From RFPW01 sp040401595 (GTDB taxonomy: Bacteria > Pseudomonadota > Gammaproteobacteria > Burkholderiales > Burkholderiaceae_E): a DNA stretch of 64,000 nucleotides. Position 1 is the first letter of the stretch; each line of letters begins with the position of its first letter. Positions 1-8,908 of the stretch are shown here, one piece after another. The DNA is taken from positions 29,682-93,681 of the forward strand of contig JBBAOE010000015.1 of the NCBI GenBank assembly GCA_040401595.1, read 5' to 3'. The position numbers and the translations under genes are program-made. The notes under the pieces are model-generated. The model saw only the letters and a list, made by a program, of their open reading frames with translations. It made no database searches and was not told where the DNA came from.

Positions 1-444
1 GGGTATACCCGCGACGGTAACTTCACCAAAGATGCGCAGAATCGCTTGGTCACGGCGATGGGTTACCCGGTGGCAGATTTCACGATCGACGCAACGGCAA
101 CGGCTGTCAATATTGCGGCATCGGGTGAAGTGACCGTGACGCTGCCTGGTCAGTCGGCGCCCCAGCAGGCCGGCACGATCAACACGGTGACCTTTGCGAA
201 CCCGGGTGGCCTGAGCGCCATTGGTGGCAATATTTTTATCGAGACTGCGGCATCGGGTGCACCCCAGACGGGTGCGCCGAACTCCCAGGGTCGTGGTGCA
301 CTCAAGCAGTTTTACACCGAAGGTTCGAACGTCAACGTCGCTGAGGAGTTGATTTCGATGATTCAGGCACAGCGTGCTTATGAGATCAACACGCGCTCGA
401 TCCGCGCTTCCGACGAAGTGCTTCAGAAACTCACATCGCTGTAA
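1..444 (+). CDS. flgG: Flagellar distal rod protein FlgG, 3' part
   Basis: C-terminal 147 codons of FlgG; the gene enters from before base 1 and is open from the first base in frame 1 (begins GYTRDGNF). FlgG forms the distal rod of the flagellar basal body that crosses the peptidoglycan and outer membrane. The GYTRDGNFTKD stretch and the C-terminal heptad region (EELISMIQAQRAYEINTR, then SEVLQ-like ASDEVLQKLTSL) are typical of the rod/hook family. The flgH start follows 5 bases after the stop, as expected for flgGHI. The first ATG seen inside the window (base 58) is internal and not the start. The identity among rod proteins rests mainly on position before flgH. Confidence 0.93.
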   Translation, partial: GYTRDGNFTKDAQNRLVTAMGYPVADFTIDATATAVNIAASGEVTVTLPGQSAPQQAGTINTVTFANPGGLSAIGGNIFIETAASGAPQTGAPNSQGRGALKQFYTEGSNVNVAEELISMIQAQRAYEINTRSIRASDEVLQKLTSL

Positions 445-449
445 ATCAC

Positions 450-1148
450 ATGCGACATCTCGCCGGGCTTTATTGCGCAATGCTGTCGACCGCTCTGGTG
501 CTGGGTGGCTGTTCGACGGCGGAGCGTTCGGTTCAGCCCTGGGCTGCATCCACCGCCCGCCCGCAGGTTGGCTCAATGGCCCCAGTTGGAAACGGCAGTT
601 TGTTTCCGCAGGTCGCCCTGGCGGGCGGGGCGTCAGGTGGCTGGCGGCCACTCTTCGAGGACCGACGTGCACGCCAGGTGGGTGATACGCTGACCGTGTC
701 AATCGAAGAGTCGACCAGCGCCTCCAAGGCGGGAGGCAATAAAGCGGAGCGGAACAGCAAACTGGATCAGTCGGTTTCCGCTGCTGCGTCAACAAAGTTA
801 GGTTACCTGGGTAAGGCTGGGTTGACGTTCGGCAGTACCTCGGCGTTTGAGGGCAAGGGCGCTACAAGTGAGAACAACTCGTTTGTCGGCGCAATGTCGG
901 TGACGGTCCTCGACGTGCTTGCCAACGGAAATCTCATCGTTGCCGGAGAAAAGCAGGTGGCGATTGGTGATAGCGAAGAGTTCATTCGGTTTTCAGGGGT
1001 CGTGAACCCGACGATGATGATTGGAAACTCCGTTCGATCAACTCAGGTTGCGGACGCTCGGCTTGAATACCGGAGTCGCGGCACGATTGATGACTCAATG
1101 CGGCCAGGTTGGTTTAGCCGGGCCTTCACCATTGTGAACCCGTTCTGA
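450..1148 (+). CDS. flgH: Flagellar L-ring protein FlgH (lipoprotein)
   Basis: FlgH (232 aa) builds the outer-membrane L ring around the distal rod. The N-terminus is a lipoprotein signal with lipobox LGGC, so Cys21 is the probable lipidated residue. The family core is visible: the LFEDRRARQVGDTLTV segment near residue 69, then a serine/alanine-rich region, and near the C-terminus the segment VVNPTMMIGNSVRSTQVADARLEYR. The length matches the family (about 230 aa). The gene lies 5 bases after flgG and its last base overlaps the flgI start (ATGATG junction at 1146-1150), indicating one transcription unit. Confidence 0.96.
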   Translation: MRHLAGLYCAMLSTALVLGGCSTAERSVQPWAASTARPQVGSMAPVGNGSLFPQVALAGGASGGWRPLFEDRRARQVGDTLTVSIEESTSASKAGGNKAERNSKLDQSVSAAASTKLGYLGKAGLTFGSTSAFEGKGATSENNSFVGAMSVTVLDVLANGNLIVAGEKQVAIGDSEEFIRFSGVVNPTMMIGNSVRSTQVADARLEYRSRGTIDDSMRPGWFSRAFTIVNPF

Positions 1149-2269
1149 TGCTGCGCTCCCCGTTCGTTTTCGCCAGACGAGTGCTCGTTCTTGGTCTCTG
1201 GATTGCGCTGGGTTCGGGTTCCGCTCTCGCCATCGAACGGATCAAGGAGGTCGCAACGATCTCCGGCGTGCGCGCCAACCCCGTCGTCGGCTATGGGCTC
1301 GTCGTCGGTCTGGACGGGACGGGTGACCAGACCACACAGGCGCCGTTCACGGGACAGTCGGTGCGTTCGATGCTCGAGACGCTTGGGGTATCGCTACCCC
1401 CCGGGACGGCCCAACTGCGAAACGTCGCAGCGGTCCTGGTGACCGCCGACCTGCCGCCGTATGTTCGACCGGGACAGCGAATGGATATTACGATCTCCTC
1501 GATCGGTAACGCCAGGAGCTTGCGAGGCGGGACGCTCATCATGACGCCGCTGCGCGCTGCCGACGGGCAGATATACGCTGTCGCTCAAGGGAATGTGATC
1601 GTCAGCGGGTTTGGTGCCGCGACCTCTAAAGCCAGCACGGTCGTCAATCACCTGTCGGTCGGTCGGATTCCGGATGGTGCCATTATCGAACGGGCAGTGC
1701 CGCCTCCTTCCGGACCTCTGGATTTGGTGACGCTAGAGTTGCGCCGCAACGATTTCGCGTTGGCACAGGCGGTGTCGGATGCGGTGAATCAGGCCTTCGG
1801 TCCGGAAACGGCGGTAGCGGTGGATAGCCGTGCAGTGAACGTTCGTACCCCCTCGGACCCCGGACGTCGGGTCGGTTTCCTGGCTAAGTTGGAGGCGCTC
1901 CAGATCGGCGCGACCCGGGATGCGGCTCGCGTTGTGGTCAATGCCCGCACGGGTTCAGTCGTCATGAATCAGACCGTCACCATCGAAAACTGCGCGATCG
2001 CGCACGGTGGTCTGACGGTGAAAATCAACAAGGAACCGGTGGTCAGCCAGCCCAACGCATTTTCGCAGGGCACCACAGTGGAAACCTCGAAAGACACGAT
2101 TGAAATCACCCAAGCCGAGTCGGCGCTGACCGAAGTGAAGTCAGGGGCGAATCTATCGGATGTGGTTCGGGCGATCAATTTGCTCGGTGCCAACCCGCAG
2201 GATCTGATCGCGATCCTTCAAGCGATGAAGATGGCGGGTGCCCTGAAAGCCGACCTAGAGGTGATTTGA
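1148..2269 (+). CDS. flgI: Flagellar P-ring protein FlgI
   Basis: FlgI (373 aa) forms the periplasmic P ring that surrounds the rod in the peptidoglycan layer. Residues 1-28 are a Sec signal peptide ending SGSALA, and the mature protein starts with the highly conserved IERIKEVATISGVRANP and VVGYGLVVGLDGTGDQT blocks. The C-terminal block (VVRAINLLGANPQDLIAILQAMK) is also canonical. The start overlaps the flgH stop and its own stop overlaps the flgJ start. I see nothing unusual in length or motifs. Confidence 0.97.
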   Translation: MLRSPFVFARRVLVLGLWIALGSGSALAIERIKEVATISGVRANPVVGYGLVVGLDGTGDQTTQAPFTGQSVRSMLETLGVSLPPGTAQLRNVAAVLVTADLPPYVRPGQRMDITISSIGNARSLRGGTLIMTPLRAADGQIYAVAQGNVIVSGFGAATSKASTVVNHLSVGRIPDGAIIERAVPPPSGPLDLVTLELRRNDFALAQAVSDAVNQAFGPETAVAVDSRAVNVRTPSDPGRRVGFLAKLEALQIGATRDAARVVVNARTGSVVMNQTVTIENCAIAHGGLTVKINKEPVVSQPNAFSQGTTVETSKDTIEITQAESALTEVKSGANLSDVVRAINLLGANPQDLIAILQAMKMAGALKADLEVI

Positions 2270-2643
2270 TGTCGATGGATCCTTTAACGGCGCTCGGCGC
2301 CAAGATCGGTGGCCCGGCGGCAGACGAATCAACCCGCGTACAGCGCGGGATCGATTACGTGTTCGCGCTTGAACTCGTCAAGGCGATGAAATCGGGCGCG
2401 ATCGACAGCGAAAACTCAGCGCTTGGATCGGGTGCCTATGGCGATATGGTCACGGAAGCGCTGGCGGGTTCATTGGCGGCTAGCGGCGGGCTTGGTTTTG
2501 GCCGTTATATGGTGAAGCAGTTGGAGGCCCGCAAGGCTTCGATTGCTGCGGCAGAGGCAGAGGCGGCTCTAGAGTCCAATGCCGACAAGGCGACGCCGGC
2601 GAGTGGGACGCCGGCCGTCGATTTAAATTTACTCGCTCGATAA
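2269..2643 (+). CDS. flgJ: Flagellar rod-assembly protein FlgJ, single (rod-cap) domain
   Basis: A 124-residue protein matching only the N-terminal rod-scaffold domain of FlgJ: MSMDPLTALG, then AFALELVKAM-like VFALELVKAMKSG and a YGDMVTEALAGSLAASGGLGFGRYMVKQLE helix. Enteric FlgJ is about 310 aa and carries a second, glucosaminidase domain that opens the peptidoglycan; that domain is absent here and not encoded nearby. The ATG at 2269 overlaps the flgI stop; a TTG at 2266 would add one residue. The A/E-rich tail (residues 90-112) is low complexity. Placement between flgI and flgK supports the call. The rod presumably relies on another peptidoglycan hydrolase. Confidence 0.88.
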   Translation: MSMDPLTALGAKIGGPAADESTRVQRGIDYVFALELVKAMKSGAIDSENSALGSGAYGDMVTEALAGSLAASGGLGFGRYMVKQLEARKASIAAAEAEAALESNADKATPASGTPAVDLNLLAR

Positions 2644-2667
2644 CGGCACCTTTTCGGACAACTTCCC

Positions 2668-4548
2668 ATGGCAGGCATCTCAGTCCTCAATATTGCGGCA
2701 AGCGCTCTGGCAACGACCCGGGCCGCGATGGATGTTTCGGCGAATAACGTCGCCAACGCGTCGACACCGGGCTATTCGCGGCAACGCGTCATCATCGGCG
2801 ATCTCGTCAAGGGTGGCGGAGCAGGCGCAAACGGCGTTGGGGTCGAGTCCGTCCGCCGTAATGCGTCCGAACTCATTGAGCGGCAGCGTCGAACGACGTC
2901 AACAGCGCTGGCACAAGCACAGACTCTGGGCGGGTATCTAGGATCCATCGACGGCTTGATAGGTGCTCCGGATGAAGGGATTGCCAAGGCACTGAATGGT
3001 TTTTACTCCTCGGTAAACGATGTCGCGCGTGAGCCGGAAAACCGCGCTTACCGTGCTGGGCTGCTGAATTCAATTTCGCTGGTCAAGGACATTTACTCTC
3101 AGTTGGATGCCCGCTTGGGTGGTCTTCGGGACAATGTATTGGCTGAGCGCAAGGGCGTCGTTGATCGGATCAATCAGATTTCTCAGGCCCTGGCAGGGAC
3201 GAATACGGGTATCGAGTTGGATTTGGGGGCCGGGAGGGAGGCGTCTCCATCACTGCTCGACCAGCGCGACAACTTGTTGCTCGAACTCTCCAAGCTGAAT
3301 GACGTAGAAGTCAATATCCAGAACAACGGTACGGTCAATGTCAAGGCCATGACCGGCGCCAACCTGGTCACGGGTGTGACGGCCTCGGTGCTGGCGAATA
3401 CCGAGATTGGCTCGGGCGGAACCCTGGGCGCGCTTGACCAATTGCTCAAAGGCGAACTCGCCGCAGTGACGGCGACTGCCAGCGGGCGATTGGCGTCTTT
3501 GAATACGTTTTCGACCAGCAATGCCAACGAGTTTTTTGAGGTCACCGACTCCAACGGCCAGCGGTTATACACCCGCACCCTGAGCGTTGGCCTGAATGCT
3601 CTGGATCTAAAGGCGGAGAATCACGCCAAGATCGTCGATCAAGGGATGGTTTCGGATACTAGAGTTGCTTTGGTGTCGCCTGAGGGGTATACCGTTTCCG
3701 GCGCCGATCCCGTCACCAAGGATCGGGTCGCAGCAACTGTGCGGTTTGATACGCTTGGCTTGTCTGTCGACAACGTTGAGGCCGAAGCCGGGAGCGATCT
3801 GACGGACGATAATGGGTCCGTTCTTTTCGAGGCTGGCAATGTGACTCCAGCTGGCACTGTGAGGACGACCACGCCGGCAGTGACTCCAGTTGACGGTCAG
3901 CAACCCACACTCGGGACCCCGGTTGAGACCGTTCAGCCCTACCAGCTCTATGTGGTTCGCTTCAATAATCCGCGTGGTTTGACCGACCTTGGTAACGGTT
4001 ACTTTGCGGAGACCGACAATGCCCGCAAGGATACCAATTCACCCGTTACCGATCCGGTCACGCCTCAGGACACTGATGCACGGGAGGCAGCCTTTCAGAC
4101 GTCGTCTACCTGGGCGCGACTGAGGGGGGTGTACGAAGGGTTTAAAGCCGATGTGTTTCGAGCCTTTGGTACCACCGTAGACAATTTGAAGGTCGATGAT
4201 ATTTCGGAATTTGAACTTCCGAAGACTCTTGCTAACGGTACCGAAACTACCGACTACCAACTGGTTGCACGCGCGGCGAACAGCCTGCTTGCCGGACGTG
4301 GCCGAACCGAATCCGATATGACTCGGCTCACTGGCGAAGTCGGGCAGCGTAAGGTGTCAAACGACGCAATCACCACGACTTTGACGTCAATGTCGACGCA
4401 GATTGAAAGCGAGCGATCTCTGTTCAGTGGCGTGAGTATGGACGAAGAAGCGCTGGATCTCGTGCGTCTGCAGCAGGCTTACGCGGGTGCAGCCAAGGTC
4501 GTCGATGTCGCGAACAAGATGTTCGACACGTTGATTGCAGCGCTTTGA
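2668..4548 (+). CDS. flgK: Flagellar hook-associated protein 1 FlgK
   Basis: FlgK (626 aa) is the first hook-filament junction protein. The N-terminal D0 region (AGISVLNIAASALATTRAAMDVSANNVANASTPGYSRQ, in two conserved halves) and the C-terminal coiled-coil region (MDEEALDLVRLQQAYAGAAKVVDVANKMFDTLI) are diagnostic. The variable middle (about residues 290-480) forms the exposed domains and is rich in T, D and G. The start ATG follows the flgJ stop by 24 bases. The length is slightly above the enteric protein (about 547 aa), which is common outside enterics. Confidence 0.96.
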   Translation: MAGISVLNIAASALATTRAAMDVSANNVANASTPGYSRQRVIIGDLVKGGGAGANGVGVESVRRNASELIERQRRTTSTALAQAQTLGGYLGSIDGLIGAPDEGIAKALNGFYSSVNDVAREPENRAYRAGLLNSISLVKDIYSQLDARLGGLRDNVLAERKGVVDRINQISQALAGTNTGIELDLGAGREASPSLLDQRDNLLLELSKLNDVEVNIQNNGTVNVKAMTGANLVTGVTASVLANTEIGSGGTLGALDQLLKGELAAVTATASGRLASLNTFSTSNANEFFEVTDSNGQRLYTRTLSVGLNALDLKAENHAKIVDQGMVSDTRVALVSPEGYTVSGADPVTKDRVAATVRFDTLGLSVDNVEAEAGSDLTDDNGSVLFEAGNVTPAGTVRTTTPAVTPVDGQQPTLGTPVETVQPYQLYVVRFNNPRGLTDLGNGYFAETDNARKDTNSPVTDPVTPQDTDAREAAFQTSSTWARLRGVYEGFKADVFRAFGTTVDNLKVDDISEFELPKTLANGTETTDYQLVARAANSLLAGRGRTESDMTRLTGEVGQRKVSNDAITTTLTSMSTQIESERSLFSGVSMDEEALDLVRLQQAYAGAAKVVDVANKMFDTLIAAL

Positions 4549-4614
4549 CCAGTCGATGAACGATGTTTCGTTGACTTTGTTTGATTTTCGCGATTATTTT
4601 TCGGAGCATTGCTC

Positions 4615-5475
4615 ATGACCCGCGTTGCATTTGATAGCAGTTATCGCACGGCGACTGACCAGTTAGGGATAGCTGCTTCACGCTTGCAGACCTCGCAAGA
4701 ACAATTGGGGTCGGGTCGGCGGGTTATGAAGTCTTCGGATGATCCGATTGCTGCACCCAAGATTCTGCAGCTTTCTACGGCGCTCGGTCGTATGGATGAG
4801 TTTGACAATAACCTGAATTTCGCCGAGGAGCGGCTTTCCAAGCTGTCTGATCATTTGTCGCGCATCGGAGATTTGCTCGGCAACCTCAAAGAATTGTCGG
4901 TGCAGGGGATCAACGGGACGTATTCGGCGCAAGATCGGGCCGCGATGCGAACCTCGGCCCAAAGCACGCTGGACGTGATTAATGGCTTCGTTGCCGCCAT
5001 TGACGAGGGCCAATTTGGCGTTGATCGGACAACTCTGGTCTCCGATGGCACCAAGATGCCAATCTCACTAACTTCGACGGATCTAGCCGCACTGAAGGGC
5101 TTGAGCGCGGATTTGGGAGTTTTGATTAAAAACCGCCCAGCCGACGATCCCGACGCTGCGCAGATCGAACCTCTATCGACGGCTGCCGGTTGGAATAGTC
5201 TTCTCGCTAAGATCAATAATGAGTTGAACCTCACAACGGATTCGAGCGCGTTGGTGATGGGGGTGCGTTACGGAGCTCAATATCAGCAGGTCGACAAGAT
5301 TCGTGACACACGGGGTGCTTTGAGGCTCGATACCCAGAGAGTCATGGCAAACTTGCGGGATGCCGACATTGGGGCTGTTGCGATCGCGTTGTCGCGCGAT
5401 AAGACAGTCCTTGAGAACCTGCAGGCAAGTTTCGCTAGAATTCAGGGCATGTCGCTCTTCAGCTTTCTCCGTTAA
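4615..5475 (+). CDS. flgL: Flagellar hook-associated protein 3 FlgL
   Basis: FlgL (286 aa) is the second hook-filament junction protein, related to flagellin. The N-terminal flagellin-like helix (QLGIAASRLQTSQEQLGSGRR, followed by VMKSSDDPIAAPKILQL) and the C-terminal helix (DIGAVAIALSRDKTVLENLQASFARIQGMSLFSFL) fit the family. The ATG at 4615 was chosen because a TCGGAG-type ribosome site lies just upstream; a TTG at 4609 would add only two residues. It follows flgK by 66 bases and precedes motA by 21 bases. Confidence 0.95.
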   Translation: MTRVAFDSSYRTATDQLGIAASRLQTSQEQLGSGRRVMKSSDDPIAAPKILQLSTALGRMDEFDNNLNFAEERLSKLSDHLSRIGDLLGNLKELSVQGINGTYSAQDRAAMRTSAQSTLDVINGFVAAIDEGQFGVDRTTLVSDGTKMPISLTSTDLAALKGLSADLGVLIKNRPADDPDAAQIEPLSTAAGWNSLLAKINNELNLTTDSSALVMGVRYGAQYQQVDKIRDTRGALRLDTQRVMANLRDADIGAVAIALSRDKTVLENLQASFARIQGMSLFSFLR

Positions 5476-5496
5476 TTTTTCTTATAGGTTTGACCG

Positions 5497-6357
5497 ATGA
5501 CCCTACCCATTGGTTACATTATTACGATCATCTGTTGTCTGGGGGGCTATGCAGCCTCCGGGGGGCACTTGGCAACCCTGGCACAGCCTTACGAGGTCAT
5601 CATTATTGTTGGCGCTGTGGTCGGATCGTTCGTTGCGGGCAACAATATGCGCAACGTCAAGATCGTGCTCGCGGCATTTCCCCAGGCTTTCAAGAGTCCT
5701 GCTGCCAGCAAGCAGAAGAACCTCGACCTGCTGTGCCTGCTGTTTGAGATTCTGAACAAGATTCGTAAAGACGGGATGATGGCGCTGGAGGCCGACATCG
5801 AAGAGCCGGAAAAGAGTGCTCTGTTCACGAAATACCCTGAAGTTGAGCATGACCATCACCTGGTCGAGTTCATTACCGACTACCTGCGCATGATGCTCGG
5901 TGGCGCGATGAACCTGATCCAGCTCGAAGCGTTAATGGAAACTGAACTCGACGTTCATCATCAGGAAGCACACTATCCGGCGACTGCGATTCAGAAAATG
6001 GCGGACGGTCTGCCAGCATTCGGAATTGTGGCAGCGGTGATGGGCGTGGTGCACACCATGGAGTCCGTGGGTCTGCCCCCGGCGGAACTGGGTAAGCTGA
6101 TTGCGGCCGCGCTGGTCGGAACCTTCTTGGGGATTTTGCTGTCCTATGGCTTTGTGGGTCCGATTTCGGCCGCGCTTGAACAAAAGGGCGACCTTGAAAG
6201 TAAAGCGTTCCTCGCGACTAAAACGGTTCTGCTCGCTCACCTCAACGGGTTCACGCCGCAAGCGGCCGTTGAATTTGGTCGCAAGATTCTGTTTTCGGAT
6301 CAGCGCCCGAGCTTCCGTGAACTCGATGAGGCCATGAAGGCGGTGAAGGGCAAGTGA
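5497..6357 (+). CDS. motA: Flagellar motor stator protein MotA
   Basis: MotA (286 aa) is the proton-channel stator subunit with four membrane spans. Visible segments are the N-terminal spans (residues 6-25 and 32-55, including GYAASGGHLA), the cytoplasmic loop that contacts FliG, and the C-terminal spans (LPAFGIVAAVMGVVHTMESVG near 175 and LVGTFLGILLSYGFVGPIS near 205), the most conserved part of the family. The ATG at 5497 is preceded by only a weak ribosome site. motB follows 72 bases later, forming the usual motAB pair. Confidence 0.95.
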   Translation: MTLPIGYIITIICCLGGYAASGGHLATLAQPYEVIIIVGAVVGSFVAGNNMRNVKIVLAAFPQAFKSPAASKQKNLDLLCLLFEILNKIRKDGMMALEADIEEPEKSALFTKYPEVEHDHHLVEFITDYLRMMLGGAMNLIQLEALMETELDVHHQEAHYPATAIQKMADGLPAFGIVAAVMGVVHTMESVGLPPAELGKLIAAALVGTFLGILLSYGFVGPISAALEQKGDLESKAFLATKTVLLAHLNGFTPQAAVEFGRKILFSDQRPSFRELDEAMKAVKGK

Positions 6358-6429
6358 GTCTGACTGAAGCAAGTTTTGGTGACGATAACCCTTTCGCGAA
6401 CAGCATGCTGATGGCACGGAGCCCGTTTA

Positions 6430-7728
6430 ATGGCCGGTGAGAAGGACAAGGACAAGGCCCCGATTGTCATCAAGCGCGTCAAGAAAGGCGGGCATGGCTT
6501 TCACGGCGGGGTCTGGAAGATCGCGTATGCGGACTTCGTGACAGCGATGATGGCGTTTTTCCTGCTCATGTGGGTGCTCGGGTCAACCACTCGGGGCGAC
6601 TTGGCAGGGATCTCCGCTTACTTCCAAAACCCGTTGCGGGTGGCGGTAGACGGTGGTGCCGGATCGGGTGACGCGACCCGTCTGATCAAGGGCGGCGGCG
6701 AGAGCATGATGCATGCGCAGGGACAGGAAGCGAAGGCCGATTCGGATTCTACCCAGCGCAGCAAATCAACGACTGCAGCGCAGGAGCCGGACGACGAGGC
6801 GCGCAAGTATCAGTTTGATAGCAAATCCAAAACCCCCGGGAGTACTCAGGGTGCGCCAGATGGCGTGGGTAACGAGAAGGGTGGCGGGGCCGCTGGGTCA
6901 GCATCCGGAGCGTCGAGTGGCGGTGGTGATGCCGGTAAGGGTGCTGCAGCCGCAGCTGCAGCCCGCGAAAACGCTCAAGCTCAGCAGCAGGTCAAGGCTG
7001 AAATTGAACGGGCTGTTAAGTCAGACGGCGAGCTGTCGAAGATCAAAAACCAGCTGATGATGGACGTGACATCGGAGGGCTTGCGCCTTCAGATCGTCGA
7101 TGAGAAAAACCGCCCGATGTTCGAGAGCGGCGCGACTGTCCTCGCTGACCATATTCGGCGGCTCATGCGCATCATCGGGAAGGTCGTGGGCGAAACAAAT
7201 TTTGCCATCAAGGTCGAGGGGCATACCGACTCCAAAGGCACCGGTAGTGATGCCGGTCGAGGCAACTGGGAGTTATCGACCGACCGAGCCAATGCGGCTC
7301 GCCGCGAGTTGGTGTCGGGTGGCTTACGGCCTGACCAGGTGGCTCAGGTCGTCGGATACGCGGACAAATTGCGGATCAACAAGGATGATCCTAGCGACCC
7401 ACTTAATAGGCGGATTTCGATCACGGTATTGGCCAACACGGCTGCGGGTCCCAAAACCAAGGCCCCCGGAACGGATTCACTCGGTGGCTTGAGCGGCGGC
7501 ATCATGCCCGGCGCGACGCCCACCGGTCCGAATAATGGCGGTGATAGTGCAATGCCAGGTGGCACTCCAGCCCCAGGACTGGCGGCGCCGACGCAGCCCG
7601 ATTCTGCGCCTGGCATGGCGATCCGGCCCGAGATCAAGCGCGAAGTTCTTGAGGCTGCCCGCAGAGCCGGTGGGATTGAAATGCTTGCACCGCGCACGCC
7701 CGGTGCCCGCGGAAAGAGCGACAACTGA
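6430..7728 (+). CDS. motB: Flagellar motor stator protein MotB
   Basis: MotB (432 aa) anchors the stator to peptidoglycan. A basic N-terminus is followed by the transmembrane helix KIAYADFVTAMMAFFLLMWV, whose Asp35 is the proton-carrying residue. The OmpA-like peptidoglycan-binding domain lies at about residues 205-335 (VEGHTDSKG and NRRISITVLAN). The protein is about 120 residues longer than the E. coli form. The extra length is a G/A/S-rich linker with an AAAAAAA run (about 100-190) and a P/G-rich tail (about 340-432). Its stop lies 4 bases before the next gene. Confidence 0.95.
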   Translation: MAGEKDKDKAPIVIKRVKKGGHGFHGGVWKIAYADFVTAMMAFFLLMWVLGSTTRGDLAGISAYFQNPLRVAVDGGAGSGDATRLIKGGGESMMHAQGQEAKADSDSTQRSKSTTAAQEPDDEARKYQFDSKSKTPGSTQGAPDGVGNEKGGGAAGSASGASSGGGDAGKGAAAAAAARENAQAQQQVKAEIERAVKSDGELSKIKNQLMMDVTSEGLRLQIVDEKNRPMFESGATVLADHIRRLMRIIGKVVGETNFAIKVEGHTDSKGTGSDAGRGNWELSTDRANAARRELVSGGLRPDQVAQVVGYADKLRINKDDPSDPLNRRISITVLANTAAGPKTKAPGTDSLGGLSGGIMPGATPTGPNNGGDSAMPGGTPAPGLAAPTQPDSAPGMAIRPEIKREVLEAARRAGGIEMLAPRTPGARGKSDN

Positions 7729-7732
7729 TTTC

Positions 7733-8716
7733 ATGTTGCCGTTTGTGCCGCCGATTGTGCCGCCGTTTGTGCCGACGTTTGCGTCGAACCGGTTCGCAAC
7801 TGTCGCAACCTTCGCGTTGCGTGCGGGCGTGCGGGGCTTGCTCAACGGAGCGACCAACTCGCGTTCTCTCGGTGTGCACGCAGTGCTCGCGCTGTTGGTC
7901 TCCCTGTTCCTCAGTCTGTTAGGCATCGTCCCGATCGAGGCGCAGGCAGGTGGTGCTGCCGCGACCGCCGCTCATGGCAAGGGCGATAGCCATGCGAAGC
8001 CGGCAGCGGATCATGGCGACCCGGACGCTCCAGCTGAGGAAGAGGAAGATGCAGCGGTCGTGCTGCGGCGCCAAGACATTCCCGAGACAGCCGATGAAAT
8101 TGTCAGGCTCTATCTCTCCCGCAACGAAGATTTAGTGCGGCTGCAGGGCTGCCGGCAACGACCAACCGGGTGTACTCGCGGGGTTCAGCAGGCGATGCTC
8201 ATCCGGCTCGAGCAGGCGAAGGAATTGATGGACGCGCTTGAACAGCGCGCCCGCAAGCGCAAAGACATGCGAGCCGCCATGTGGCGGGGGCGTTTTGCTT
8301 TTGAGAATGGTGTGCGGATGGCAAATGCCGCCATCGATGTGACCGATCCGCAGCATCGGGATGTGGTCGTCCACATGCGCTCCCGGGCACGGCGTGAATT
8401 CAAGATTGCTTCGGATTGGCTGTCCGCTCCGTCGGCGATGGGAGATCCCGATGCCTGCTGGTATCTCGGTCGAGTTTGGGGCGAAGGACTGAGTGGGTCC
8501 CGAGACCCGGATATTTCCGCGAAATTGTTTCGCTGTGCTGCCATTGGCTATCGTGTGCGTGGCGACCTGGCTGCGGCGGTGCAGTCGTTTCAGAGATTGA
8601 CGAAGCTCGTAGACCCGAGACATCCCATGGCGGCCGAAGTTTATGCCCGTGTTTGGGCAGATGACTCGCGATCTGCCAAGGGCCGATCACGTGGCGCTTC
8701 CAGTGAACACCATTAA
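7733..8716 (+). CDS. Exported protein with Sel1/TPR-like region, motor-adjacent, function unknown
   Basis: I do not recognise a named family. The frame is open from ATG 7733 (327 aa), 4 bases after motB. The N-terminus has a PFVPPIVPPFVPTF repeat, then a hydrophobic signal-like segment (VHAVLALLVSLFLSLLGIVP) ending IEAQA. A TTG at 7817 or GTG at 7874 would make that segment a normal signal peptide. The mature part has a charged H/D/E-rich stretch, then helices, and a single Sel1-like unit near residue 245 (MGDPDACWYLGRVWGEG, then AKLFRCAAIG). The protein is probably periplasmic. Its position between motB and flhB suggests a flagellar-motor role, but that is inference. Confidence 0.7.
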   Translation: MLPFVPPIVPPFVPTFASNRFATVATFALRAGVRGLLNGATNSRSLGVHAVLALLVSLFLSLLGIVPIEAQAGGAAATAAHGKGDSHAKPAADHGDPDAPAEEEEDAAVVLRRQDIPETADEIVRLYLSRNEDLVRLQGCRQRPTGCTRGVQQAMLIRLEQAKELMDALEQRARKRKDMRAAMWRGRFAFENGVRMANAAIDVTDPQHRDVVVHMRSRARREFKIASDWLSAPSAMGDPDACWYLGRVWGEGLSGSRDPDISAKLFRCAAIGYRVRGDLAAAVQSFQRLTKLVDPRHPMAAEVYARVWADDSRSAKGRSRGASSEHH

Positions 8717-8779
8717 TCCGGCAGTTGTGCCAGTGCGGTCCGAACTGGGACTTGAGGCAGGACAGGTACATCGAGCGTA

Positions 8780-8896
8780 ATGAACATCAGCGTTTGCTCG
8801 AATTTGATGGACAATAGCGGTCACGTTCGTTTGGCTTTTATTCCCAACCGCGTTGAGTTTTACTACCGGGGGCCTGTGACGCTCCTGGGTCGATAA
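8780..8896 (+). CDS. Possible small ORF, 38 aa
   Basis: A short open frame from ATG 8780 to TAA 8896 would encode MNISVCSNLMDNSGHV followed by RLAFIPNRVEFYYRGPV and TLLGR. It fills most of the 192-base gap between two unnamed flagellar-region genes. No convincing ribosome site precedes it (only GAGCG), and I recognise no family. It could be chance. It is listed because it is the only sizeable frame in that gap. Confidence 0.18.
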   Translation: MNISVCSNLMDNSGHVRLAFIPNRVEFYYRGPVTLLGR

Positions 8897-8908
8897 GCGA
8901 AGATTTCA

